In this document: positions 15,023 through 22,072 of the stretch, one piece after another | How positions within the stretch are numbered: the stretch's first letter is position 1 | Layout of the letters: each line of letters begins with the position of its first letter | Assembly: GCF_964283195.1 (NCBI RefSeq) | Contig: NZ_CAXYLH010000022.1 | Length of the DNA stretch: 22,290 nucleotides | Source: Paratractidigestivibacter sp003150175 | GTDB lineage: Bacteria > Actinomycetota > Coriobacteriia > Coriobacteriales > Atopobiaceae | Strand: one strand, 5' to 3' | Notes under the pieces: generated by a model | Databases searched by the model: none | The model's input: only the letters and a program-made list of their open reading frames with translations | Told to the model about the DNA's origin: nothing | Position numbers and translations under genes: made by a program

Positions 15023-15742
15023 ATGCAGTTTGACCTCGATAAAAACGTTAGATACGGCCTTGCATACTCCGGGGGCGTCGACTCGTGCTATCTCCTCGCC
15101 GAGCTCTTGCGCCAGGGTTTCGACGTCAAGGCCTACACCATCCTCGATGACCTTCAGATCACCCGCGACACGGACGACTCCGTGACCATCGCGAGCATGC
15201 TCGGCGCGGACCAGGAGATCATCCGCGTCAACCTCTGGGAGGGCCACGACGAGCTGCGCGCGAACCCGTGGAACCGCTGCTACTACTGCAAGTCCATGGT
15301 CTTCGGCACCATCCTCGAGCACATGAAGAAGGACGGCCGCACGGTACTTCTCGACGGGACGAACGCGAGCGACCGCGAGGACCGTCGCCCGGGCTTTCGC
15401 GCCATCCACGAGCTGGGCGTCGTCTCGCCGCTGCGCGCCGCGGGCATGACCAAGGACATGGTGCGCGAGCAGTCGGCGAAGCTCGGCCTCCCCACGGCAA
15501 ATAAGCCCAGCTACGCGTGCTACGGCGCCTACTTCGGCAAGAACGAGACGATCACGCCCGAGTCGCTGGCCGCCACGGTGAACAAGTTCATGGCCGAGCA
15601 CCCCGACGCGGCGGACCGCGTGCGCACCGACGGCAACATCGAGCCCTCCCCCGCCGAGGCGGCGGCGCTCGAGCGCGAGAACGCCGCCGCCCGCGCGGCC
15701 CGCGAGCGCGAGGCCAGGGAGGCCGCGGAAAGCCATGAGTAA
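15023..15742 (+). CDS. larE: LarE-type ATP-dependent sacrificial sulfur transferase (short C-terminus)
   Basis: A 239-residue PP-loop ATP pyrophosphatase. LarE activates the carboxylates of the LarB product by adenylation and inserts sulfur to form the dithiocarboxylate precursor of the nickel-pincer nucleotide. Visible motifs are PP-loop SGGVDS (16-21), RCYYCK (C86, C89), DGTNASD (111-117), LGLPTANKPSYAC with the presumed sulfur-donor C166, and RVRTDGNIE, matching the RVRHHGDI segment of other LarE. After C166 the usual SRIPYG-like stretch is replaced by GAYFGKN, so an expected Arg is Tyr. The last ~30 residues are an Ala/Glu/Arg-rich tail instead of the usual final strand segment. AAGGAG precedes the ATG. 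It overlaps larB by 8 nt, and that context supports the assignment despite the divergence. Confidence 0.85.
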   Translation: MQFDLDKNVRYGLAYSGGVDSCYLLAELLRQGFDVKAYTILDDLQITRDTDDSVTIASMLGADQEIIRVNLWEGHDELRANPWNRCYYCKSMVFGTILEHMKKDGRTVLLDGTNASDREDRRPGFRAIHELGVVSPLRAAGMTKDMVREQSAKLGLPTANKPSYACYGAYFGKNETITPESLAATVNKFMAEHPDAADRVRTDGNIEPSPAEAAALERENAAARAAREREAREAAESHE

Positions 15743-16475
15743 CGCGATGGAACCCAGACTTGCCGACGCCGCGCGCGGGCGCGTGGCCGACATCGGCTAC
15801 GCGAAGCTCGACCTTTCGCGCGCCGAGCGCCAGGGCGCGGGCGAGGTCATCTACGGCGAGGGAAAGACGGCCGCGCAGATAGCGGGGATCATCGACGCGC
15901 TCGTGGCGGCGGACCAGCCGCGCGTCCTCGCGACGCGCGTGGACGCGGACAAGGCACGCGCTGTGATCGCCTCTGTGACCTGCGACGTCAACGTGACCTA
16001 CCACGAAACGGCGCGGATCCTCGTCGCCGGGGGCATGCCCGAGCCCGACGGGGACGGCGACGTGCTCGTGGCGTGCGCCGGCACGAGCGACCTGCCGGTC
16101 GCGGAGGAGGCGGCGCTCACCGCCGAGTTCCTCGGCAACCGCGTGAGGCGCCTTCCCGACGTTGGGGTGGCAGGCCTTCATCGCCTTCTTTCCCATATGG
16201 ACGAGCTGAACGAGGCGCAGGTCATTGTGGCCGTCGCGGGAATGGAGGGAGCGCTCGCGAGCGTCGTGGGAGGCCTCGTCTCCTGCCCCGTGATCGCCGT
16301 GCCAACGAGCGTTGGCTACGGCGCAAGCCTCGGCGGGGTCGCGGCGCTCCTGAGCATGCTGAACTCCTGCGCAAGCGGCGTCTCGGTCGTGAACATAGAC
16401 AACGGGTTCGGGGCCGGCTACCAGGCCAGCCTCATCAACCACCTGAGCAAAAGAAACGGGGTCGACCATCGATGA
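15735..16475 (+). CDS. larB: LarB, nicotinic acid adenine dinucleotide carboxylase/hydrolase
   Basis: A 246-residue protein of the usual LarB length. It carboxylates the pyridinium ring of nicotinic acid adenine dinucleotide and releases AMP, the first step of nickel-pincer cofactor synthesis. The C-terminal PurE/AIR-carboxylase-like domain shows ACAGTSDLPVAEEA (113-126), VAGMEGAL (167-174), PTSVGYGASLGG (190-201) and NGFGAG (223-228). C212 in MLNSCASG is the likely counterpart of the catalytic Cys proposed to add to the pyridinium ring. The ATG at 15735 lies inside the end of larE (ATGAGTAA), and its stop overlaps the larC start as ATGA. Translation of larE, larB and larC is therefore probably coupled. 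Confidence 0.93.
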   Translation: MSNAMEPRLADAARGRVADIGYAKLDLSRAERQGAGEVIYGEGKTAAQIAGIIDALVAADQPRVLATRVDADKARAVIASVTCDVNVTYHETARILVAGGMPEPDGDGDVLVACAGTSDLPVAEEAALTAEFLGNRVRRLPDVGVAGLHRLLSHMDELNEAQVIVAVAGMEGALASVVGGLVSCPVIAVPTSVGYGASLGGVAALLSMLNSCASGVSVVNIDNGFGAGYQASLINHLSKRNGVDHR

Positions 16476-18115
16476 GCGAGCTCTATAAAAAGAATGGCTG
16501 CGAGGACGGGAGCCGCCGCGCTCTCATCGTGGACGGCTCCTCCGGCATAAGCGGCGACATGACGGTGGCGGCGCTGCTGGACCTGGGGGCGAGCGAGGAG
16601 CAGCTCCTAGCCGCGCTGGACACCCTGCCTGTCCACGGTTTCAAGGTCCGCGTGAGCCGCGTGGCAAAGAGCGGCCTTGACGCCTGCGACTTCGACGTGC
16701 AGCTCGACGGCGAGCACGAGAACCACGACCATGACATGGCATGGCTCTTTGGCGAGGACGGGGAAGAAGGGCATGAGGGGCACGGCCACTGCCACGAGCA
16801 TGAGCATTGCCACGAGCACGGTCACTGTCACGAGCACGAGCACTGCCACGAGCACGAGCACGACCACGATCACCACCACGCGCATCGCTCGCTCGCGGAC
16901 ATCCATGCCATCATCGAGGCGTCCGGTCTCACGCAACGCGCGAAGGACATCGCGCTTGCCGTCTTCGGCGAGCTCGCCCGCGCGGAGGCCAAGGCGCACG
17001 GCGCGACGCCCGACACGGTGCTGCTCCACGAGGTGGGTGCCGTCGACTCCATCGTGGACATCTGCGCCGTCGCCGTCTGCCTCGACGACCTGGGGATTCA
17101 CGACGTGATCGTGCCGTCCTTGAGCGAGGGCCACGGCACCATTCGCTGTGCGCACGGCATGATGCCCATCCCCGTGCCCGCGGTCGCGAACCTCTGCGCG
17201 GCAGCGGGGATCCGCCTTGTGCCCGCACCCGTCCACGGCGAGCTCGTGACGCCCACGGGCGCCGCCATCGTGGCCGCGCTGCGCACCTCCGAGGAGCTCC
17301 CGGCCTCCTACCGCATCCTTGCCACGGGCTACGGAGCGGGCAAGCGCGCTTACCAGAACACCGCCGGCGTCCTGCGCGTAACCTTGGCCCAGGTAGATGG
17401 CGCAAGCGAAGCCGACGTCGAACAAGCTGCCGCGCCCGAGCAGGCACTTCTTGGCACGGGGAGCAGGGCCGTGCCCGAGTGCGCGCAGGACGCCCACGTG
17501 GAGCCTGCCGTTCCCTTCGCCGCGGTGGGCGACGACGACCCCGAGACTCCCCACGTCGTCGTAAAGCTCGAGAGCGACCTCGACGACTGCACGGGCGAGG
17601 CGCTCGGCCGCGCCATCGAGCTCCTCATGGCCGCGGGCGCCAGGGACGCCCACGCCGTGCCCGTCGTCATGAAGAAGGGCCGCCCCGGCTACCAGCTCGA
17701 GGTCATCTGCGACGAGTCGAACGAGGAGCAGCTCAGGGACATCATCTTTGCTACCACCACGACAATTGGGATCCGCTCGGTAAAGATGCGCCGATACCCC
17801 CTGCGCCGCAGGCCCGGCGAGGTCATCACCGCATACGGCCCCATAACGGTTAAGCGCGTGGTCACGCCGGGCGGCATCGTGCGGACCTATCCCGAGTACG
17901 CCTCCGTCGTCGAGGCATCCGAGCGCACGGGCGCGACGTTCCAGGAGGTCTTCCGCGCCGCCGAGGCCGCGGGCCTGCTCGACGAGCCGGGAAAAACCGC
18001 CCATGGAGGCTCCGACCACAGCCAGCACCCCCACGGGCTTCCGGGGCACCCGACCAAGCACCTTCCCGAGGCGAGCTCGGACGCCGGCGACGGCGCGGAC
18101 GATGAGGAAGCCTAG
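16472..18115 (+). CDS. larC: LarC, nickel-pincer cofactor nickel-insertion enzyme with His/Cys-rich insertion
   Basis: A 547-residue single-frame LarC, longer than the ~400-420 usual for the family. LarC is the CTP-dependent cyclometallase that inserts Ni into the dithiolated pincer nucleotide. The N-terminal half has DGSSGISGDM (21-30) and LLHEVGAVDSIVDI (184-197); the C-terminal half has ESDLDDCTGEALG (367-379), MKKGRPGYQLEVIC (400-413) and PGGIVRTYPEYASVVEA (466-482). Residues 82-138 are an insertion with 23 His, including four hexads Cys-His-Glu-His-x-His (cysteines 107, 113, 119, 125). Residues ~310-360 form a linker where Lactobacillus plantarum splits the gene into larC1 and larC2. A second His-containing tail spans ~511-530. 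The insertion is probably a nickel store or delivery arm. Confidence 0.92.
   Translation: MSELYKKNGCEDGSRRALIVDGSSGISGDMTVAALLDLGASEEQLLAALDTLPVHGFKVRVSRVAKSGLDACDFDVQLDGEHENHDHDMAWLFGEDGEEGHEGHGHCHEHEHCHEHGHCHEHEHCHEHEHDHDHHHAHRSLADIHAIIEASGLTQRAKDIALAVFGELARAEAKAHGATPDTVLLHEVGAVDSIVDICAVAVCLDDLGIHDVIVPSLSEGHGTIRCAHGMMPIPVPAVANLCAAAGIRLVPAPVHGELVTPTGAAIVAALRTSEELPASYRILATGYGAGKRAYQNTAGVLRVTLAQVDGASEADVEQAAAPEQALLGTGSRAVPECAQDAHVEPAVPFAAVGDDDPETPHVVVKLESDLDDCTGEALGRAIELLMAAGARDAHAVPVVMKKGRPGYQLEVICDESNEEQLRDIIFATTTTIGIRSVKMRRYPLRRRPGEVITAYGPITVKRVVTPGGIVRTYPEYASVVEASERTGATFQEVFRAAEAAGLLDEPGKTAHGGSDHSQHPHGLPGHPTKHLPEASSDAGDGADDEEA
16790..16861 (+). repeat. 18-bp tandem repeat (4 copies) in larC coding His/Cys hexads
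   Basis: Four consecutive in-frame 18-bp units, starting at 16790, 16808, 16826 and 16844, follow the pattern TG(C/T)CACGAGCA(C/T)G(A/G)(G/T)CA(C/T). Each encodes Cys-His-Glu-His-(Glu/Gly)-His. The copies differ mostly at synonymous third positions, so the protein repeat is under more constraint than the DNA. Further His/Asp/Glu-rich codons flank the array on both sides. Confidence 0.9.
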
Positions 18116-18667
18116 ATGGACACGCGCAAGGCGCGCAGCCGCCAGGCGATTGAGAACGCCTTCCTAGGCCTGCTGCTCGAGCGCGACTATACAAAGATCA
18201 CCGTCGCGGATATTCTTACGCGCTCGGGCGTGGGCAGGGCCACGTTCTATGCCCAGTTCAAGGGCAAAGACGACCTTCTTGCCGTGTTCGTGGGGTCTGT
18301 TTGTGCGCACGCCCTCACGAAGGACGGCAGCCTAGAGAGCGACCCCGCAGTCCAGGTGGAGCACGTCCTGCGGAACCTCTGGGAGCGGCGCGACGGCGTG
18401 CGCGCGCTCGTATCGGGCGCGGGGTCGCGCCGCTTCGCCGACTGCCTGCGCCACGCCATCGTGGCGCGGGCGGCCCAGGCCGTGCCCGAGCACCCGAGCG
18501 GGCCTGCCGGCCAGATGAACCGGAGCTTTCTTCTGCACCACATCGCGGCCACGTTCGTGGGCATGGTCCAATGGTGGGCGTGGAACGATTTCGGCGCCTC
18601 GCCCTCCGACCTCGCGGCCGACTACCTCCGCGCGGTCCTTCCGCTCTTTGCCGAACAGCCCCAGTAA
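18116..18667 (+). CDS. TetR/AcrR-family transcriptional regulator of the lar locus
   Basis: A 183-residue TetR-family protein. The N-terminal helix-turn-helix lies in about residues 25-50 (ITVADILTRSGVGRATFYAQFKGKDDLL, the typical TetR pattern ending in Y/F-x-x-F). The ligand-binding half is all-helical with several aromatic and Cys residues. Its ATG directly abuts the larC stop (TAGATG), so it is the last gene of the larEBC operon and probably regulates the locus and itself. L. plantarum instead uses a Crp/Fnr-type LarR, so control here is different. The ligand is unknown; lactate or a nickel-related signal are guesses. The inverted repeats at 14887-14918 and upstream of larA are candidate operators. 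Confidence 0.88.
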   Translation: MDTRKARSRQAIENAFLGLLLERDYTKITVADILTRSGVGRATFYAQFKGKDDLLAVFVGSVCAHALTKDGSLESDPAVQVEHVLRNLWERRDGVRALVSGAGSRRFADCLRHAIVARAAQAVPEHPSGPAGQMNRSFLLHHIAATFVGMVQWWAWNDFGASPSDLAADYLRAVLPLFAEQPQ

Positions 18668-18685
18668 AGGTCGTTCTTCTTGCCA

Positions 18686-18728
18686 AAAAAGCCCGCGAAC
18701 CGCCGGATAAGCGATTCGCGGGCTTTTT
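18686..18728. terminator. bidirectional Rho-independent terminator
   Basis: A 14-bp stem (18686-18699 with 18715-18728) has AAAAA at the 5' base and TTTTT at the 3' base, with GCCCGCGAA/TTCGCGGGC in between and a 15-nt loop. T-runs exist on both strands, so it can end both the larEBC-tetR transcript and the convergent larA-larD transcript. Confidence 0.93.
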
Positions 18729-18756
18729 ATGCGCCTCGAGAAATATGGCGGATTGC

Positions 18757-19503
18757 TTAGAACAACCCGAGGAAGCCGTGGACAAAGAGCGCGGCGACCG
18801 CAGCGCCGACGAAGGGCGCGATGCCGGGGACGAGCAGGCCGTACTTCCAGTTGTTGTCGGCCTTGTGCGCGATGGGGAGCACCTGGTAGGCCATGCGCGG
18901 GCCGAGGTCACGCGCCTGGTTCATGGCGAATCCCGTGATGCCGCCCATGCCCATGCCGACGGCCCAGACGATCAGGCCGACGCAGATGGCGAGCATGAGG
19001 ACGTCCTCGCCGGCGCGGCTGGCGGCAGCCAGGATGGCAGAGATGAACACGAAGGTGCAGATGGCCTCGCAGAAGAAGTTGCGGACGTAGTTGGTTCCCT
19101 CAGTGGTGGGGTTCGTCGAGAAGATGTTGCGCTGCGCGACGGGGTCGACGACGCCATCGGAAGCCTTGAACTCATCGGCGTACATAAGCCACGCGATGCA
19201 GGCGCCCGCAAAGCCGCCGAGCATATCGGCGATCATATACGGGATGCAGGAGCTCCAGGGCACGAGGCCCACGATGCACTGCGCGAGCACCATGGCCGGG
19301 TTCATGCACACGGCCCCGCCGAAGACAAAGAGGCACACGGAAATGCCGAAGGCCCAGGTGGTGATGGCGAACATGTGGCCGGAGCCCTGGTACTTGGTGC
19401 CCTTGAGCACGGTGTCGCAGTGGACGCCCACGCCGAAGACGATCATGAGGGCGGTGCTGCCGAACTCGGCGAGCATGTGGTAAAGAAGGTCGATGCTAAA
19501 CAC
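18757..19503 (-). CDS. larD: LarD-type aquaglyceroporin (lactate/glycerol channel)
   Basis: A 248-residue MIP-family channel with about six transmembrane helices and two half-helices. The first half-helix has the standard NPA (residues 68-70, MNPAMVL). The second reads NQARDLGPR (195-203) instead of NPARD; the codon is CAG at 18916-18918. D199 after the Arg is typical of the glycerol-facilitator branch. In lactate racemase operons LarD passes D- and L-lactate across the membrane so the enzyme can equilibrate outside lactate. The start is a GTG at 19503 with AAGGAG 8 nt upstream. It is 37 nt downstream of larA and presumably cotranscribed. Confidence 0.88.
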   Translation of the reverse strand: MFSIDLLYHMLAEFGSTALMIVFGVGVHCDTVLKGTKYQGSGHMFAITTWAFGISVCLFVFGGAVCMNPAMVLAQCIVGLVPWSSCIPYMIADMLGGFAGACIAWLMYADEFKASDGVVDPVAQRNIFSTNPTTEGTNYVRNFFCEAICTFVFISAILAAASRAGEDVLMLAICVGLIVWAVGMGMGGITGFAMNQARDLGPRMAYQVLPIAHKADNNWKYGLLVPGIAPFVGAAVAALFVHGFLGLF

Positions 19504-19540
19504 GCGGGAAACTCCTTCAGTCTCTTTTTTGACGAATGGA

Positions 19541-20818
19541 CTAGTGCTGGGCCACGACGACGCCCAGGCCGTCGGGGATAACGGCGACCTTGGCGTCGGC
19601 GCCCTTCATCTGGAAGGCGAGCTCGAGGGCCTCCTCGACGGTGTTGACCGGCGTCATGTGCATGTCGCGCAGCATCTGATGGTCGCAGAGGTCCGTGACC
19701 ATGATCACGGGGTGGTGCGCCAGGATGCGGGCAAAGATCTGGCTCGTCCACTGGTCGGGCAGGGTCTCGTCCTTGGGGCGCTCGATGCAGGCGCGCTCGA
19801 ACTCGGCCGGGTCGTTCTCGGCGATGTTCTTGTAGAAGCCCTCTCCGCCGTGGCCGTCGGCGCAGCCGGCGACGTCGATGATCACGCCGCCCTCGGGAAG
19901 CGTTGCCTCGGCGGCGCACATGCCCTTGACGGCCTGGTAGATGTTCTGGTCAAGCGGGTAGCCGCCGTTGGTGGTGACGGCGATGTCGCACTTGACGGGC
20001 TCGACGCCGGCGAGCTTGCGCACGAAGTCGCAGCCTGCCTCGTGGGCCTTGTGGATGTCTCCGGCAAAGGAGCCGATGACCTCGTGCTTGCCGTTCAAGA
20101 CCACGTTGAGGACGAAGGCGAGGTGGGCCATCTCGGCCGCGGCGAACATGTCCTCACTCACGTGGTTGTGGCAGAGGTTGCCGGCACGGGAGTGGGGGTC
20201 GTTCACGAACTGGCCGTTGTGGTTGTACATGATCGTCTTGTAGGAGGCCACGCCCGGCAGGACGGACTTGCGGCTGCCCGAGAACCCTGCAAAGAAGTGC
20301 GGCTCGATGAAGCCCTCGGCGAGGAGCAGGTCGGCGTCGGCGGCGACCTTGTTGATGATGCACTCGCCGCCGGAGGGCAGGGTGCCGATCTTCTTCATTG
20401 CGGAGTCGTCGGTCGCCACGTGCATGACGATCTCCTCGTTGGCCACGATGTCCTCGCCGTACTTGTTGACGAGCTCCTCGTGTGTGGAGGGGCGGTGCAT
20501 GCCGGTCGCCACGAGGATGCGCACGCGGGCCTCGGGGGCGGCGGCGTGGATGCGGCGCAGCAGGATCGGCATCGTCACGCGCGAGGGGACGGGGCGCGTG
20601 TGGTCGGAGCTGATGATGACGATGTCCTTCTTGCCAGCGCAGAGCTCCTCGAGCTTGGGCGAGCCATAGGGGTTGTCGAGGGAATCCTCGACGAGCTTCT
20701 GCTGGCTCTCGCTTGGCTTGAACTCGTTCTGGTGCCCCTGCATAAGCCCGGCGAAGTTCTTCTCGTCGAGGCTCAGATGCATTGTCTTGTGGTCGTAGGG
20801 CAAATCAAACTCATACAT
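19541..20818 (-). CDS. larA: Lactate racemase LarA (nickel-pincer nucleotide enzyme)
   Basis: A 425-residue enzyme that interconverts L- and D-lactate by hydride transfer to the nickel-pincer nucleotide. Residues known from the L. plantarum enzyme fall at identical numbers here: D72 and R75 (SDHTRP), H108 (TGMHRP), H174 (PHFFAGFSG), K184 (GSRKSVLPG, the covalent cofactor Lys), H200 (YNHNG) and K298 (YQAVKG). A Trp near residue 357 also fits. Nothing essential is missing. Homologues can act on other 2-hydroxyacids, but the neighbouring LarD channel and larEBC support lactate. The ATG at 20818 has GAAGGA upstream within a small hairpin. It is the first gene of larA-larD, convergent to larEBC-tetR. 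Confidence 0.94.
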   Translation of the reverse strand: MYEFDLPYDHKTMHLSLDEKNFAGLMQGHQNEFKPSESQQKLVEDSLDNPYGSPKLEELCAGKKDIVIISSDHTRPVPSRVTMPILLRRIHAAAPEARVRILVATGMHRPSTHEELVNKYGEDIVANEEIVMHVATDDSAMKKIGTLPSGGECIINKVAADADLLLAEGFIEPHFFAGFSGSRKSVLPGVASYKTIMYNHNGQFVNDPHSRAGNLCHNHVSEDMFAAAEMAHLAFVLNVVLNGKHEVIGSFAGDIHKAHEAGCDFVRKLAGVEPVKCDIAVTTNGGYPLDQNIYQAVKGMCAAEATLPEGGVIIDVAGCADGHGGEGFYKNIAENDPAEFERACIERPKDETLPDQWTSQIFARILAHHPVIMVTDLCDHQMLRDMHMTPVNTVEEALELAFQMKGADAKVAVIPDGLGVVVAQH

Positions 20819-20821
20819 GGG

Positions 20822-20841
20822 GTTAGGTCCTTCTTCCTAAC
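20822..20841 (-). promoter_or_regulatory. hairpin presenting the larA ribosome-binding site
   Basis: On the minus strand GTTAGG and CCTAAC form a perfect 6-bp stem around the 8-nt loop AAGAAGGA, which contains the Shine-Dalgarno sequence. The 3' base of the stem is 3 nt from the larA ATG. The loop placement may expose the site or tune initiation. Confidence 0.45.
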
Positions 20842-20886
20842 TCGTCGCCGCTCCGGTCACGGCACCTTCCGGAAAGGTTACGCTCT

Positions 20887-20903
20887 TAGACGACAACCGT
20901 CTA
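20887..20903. promoter_or_regulatory. 17-bp palindrome upstream of larA
   Basis: TAGACG and CGTCTA are perfect inverted halves around ACAAC, 69 bp upstream of the larA ATG. Size and symmetry fit a TetR-type operator. It does not share sequence with the nik/larE inverted repeat, so a common regulator for both is not shown. Confidence 0.4.
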
Positions 20904-20937
20904 CCGATGATTTGCTACCGTTCACCGCCATTTATCA

Positions 20938-20952
20938 AGATAGGAACTATCT
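20938..20952. promoter_or_regulatory. 15-bp palindrome AGATAG-GAA-CTATCT upstream of larA
   Basis: Perfect 6-bp arms surround a 3-bp spacer in an AT-rich patch 120 bp upstream of larA. This is a plausible position for a promoter-upstream regulatory site. I found no second copy in the window. Confidence 0.35.
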
Positions 20953-21154
20953 CACCGCATGTTGCGCGGGACGCGGGGCCGCACGCCGCTTTGATTGCAT
21001 GAAGGAACTATGAAGAAGGTAAGGGCGCGGCGGGCGGTACGTCGGCTCGCGGAAGGAGATGTCCGCCCCTCTATGCGCCGATTGGCTTCTGTGGGCACGG
21101 CACCCCCGCCCGCGCGGTTACACTTGAGAGGTTAACCGAGCGAAAGGGGATGCC
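20953..21154. other. intergenic region before the DegV gene
   Basis: No gene I can support. A 41-codon Arg-rich frame (21010-21135) has AAGGA upstream but rare-looking codons (AGA, AGG, TTA, GTA) unlike its neighbours, and is probably fortuitous. TACACT at 21119-21124 is a possible -10 for the DegV gene, about 30 nt before its start, without a good -35. Confidence 0.35.
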
Positions 21155-22039
21155 GTGCCCAACTATGTACTGAGCTGCTGTTCCACCGTCGATGTGACCG
21201 AAGACACCCTCGACGCGCGCGACATCAAGCACATCGACTTCAACTACGAACTCGACGGGCAGTGGTGCAAGGACGACTTCGGCCGCACGAACTCCCCCGC
21301 CCAGCTCTACGCGAAGATGCTCGCGGGCGCCGAGGCCAAGACCTCTCAGATCTCGGCGGGCGACTACGCCGAGCACTTCGAGCGCTTCCTCTCGCAGGGG
21401 CTCGACGTCCTGCACGTGACCCTCTCCAGCGGGATCTCGGGCACCTACAACTCCGCCTTGGCCGCACGCGACCTCCTCGCCGAGAATTATCCCGACCGCA
21501 AGGTCGTCGTGGTGGACTCCCTCGCCGCGAGCTCGGGCTATGGTCTACTCGTCGACCGCCTCGCCGACCTGCGAGACGAGGGGCTCGGCATCGACGAGGT
21601 CGCTGCCTGGGCCGAGGAGCACAAGCTCGAGGTACAGCACTGGTTCTTCTCGACCGACCTCACGTTCTTCATCCGCGGTGGCAGGATCTCCAAGGCCGCC
21701 GGCCTCATGGGCGGCTTGCTCAAGATCTGCCCGGTGATGGACGTCGCTCCCGACGGCTCGCTCGCCGTCAAGGAAAAGATCCGCACCAAGCAGCGCGCCA
21801 TCAAGCGTGACCTGCAGATCATGGAGGAGCTCGCGCAGGGCGGGCTCGACTACTCCGGCAAGGTCTACATCTCCCAGTCCGAGTGCCAGAAGGACGCCCG
21901 CGAGCTCGCAAACGAGATCGAGGCCAAGTTCACGCACATCGACGGACCCGTCCGCATCTGGGACATCGGCGCCACCATCGGCTGCCACACCGGCCCGGGC
22001 ACCGTCGCGCTCTTTTTCTGGGGCAAGTCGAGGGCGTAG
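21155..22039 (+). CDS. DegV-family fatty-acid-binding protein
   Basis: A 294-residue soluble protein of the DegV family, which binds a single fatty acid chain; members include FakB, which presents fatty acids to the kinase FakA for phosphorylation. Family motifs seen are KTSQIS (residues 62-67), the fatty-acid-head-group loop SSGISGTYNSA (91-101), VVDSLAASSGYG, and FFIRGGRISKAAGLMGGLL, which matches the conserved F-x-x-x-GGR segment. Length is normal. The start is a GTG at 21155 with AAAGGGG upstream; the ATG 5 nt earlier is out of frame. No fakA-like kinase gene is in the window. It is divergent from larA with no evident link. Confidence 0.9.
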   Translation: MPNYVLSCCSTVDVTEDTLDARDIKHIDFNYELDGQWCKDDFGRTNSPAQLYAKMLAGAEAKTSQISAGDYAEHFERFLSQGLDVLHVTLSSGISGTYNSALAARDLLAENYPDRKVVVVDSLAASSGYGLLVDRLADLRDEGLGIDEVAAWAEEHKLEVQHWFFSTDLTFFIRGGRISKAAGLMGGLLKICPVMDVAPDGSLAVKEKIRTKQRAIKRDLQIMEELAQGGLDYSGKVYISQSECQKDARELANEIEAKFTHIDGPVRIWDIGATIGCHTGPGTVALFFWGKSRA

Positions 22040-22072
22040 GGTCCGCAGCGCCCTCCCCAGGGCCGCGCGAGC

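Noticed and set aside
15023..15742. Assignment of the PP-loop protein as NAD synthase, asparagine synthase or a tRNA thiolase
   Set aside because: RCYYCK, DGTNASD and the LGLP...C order fit LarE, and it overlaps larB in an operon with larC.
20866..20881. TTCCGGAA-containing near-palindrome upstream of larA as a second copy of the nik/larE operator
   Set aside because: It shares only TTCC/GGAA with that site and lacks the GAACA part and the 12-bp spacing.
21010..21135. A 41-codon Arg-rich frame with AAGGA upstream, before the DegV gene
   Set aside because: Codon use (AGA, AGG, TTA, GTA) differs from every neighbour and its end overlaps the likely DegV promoter; probably chance.
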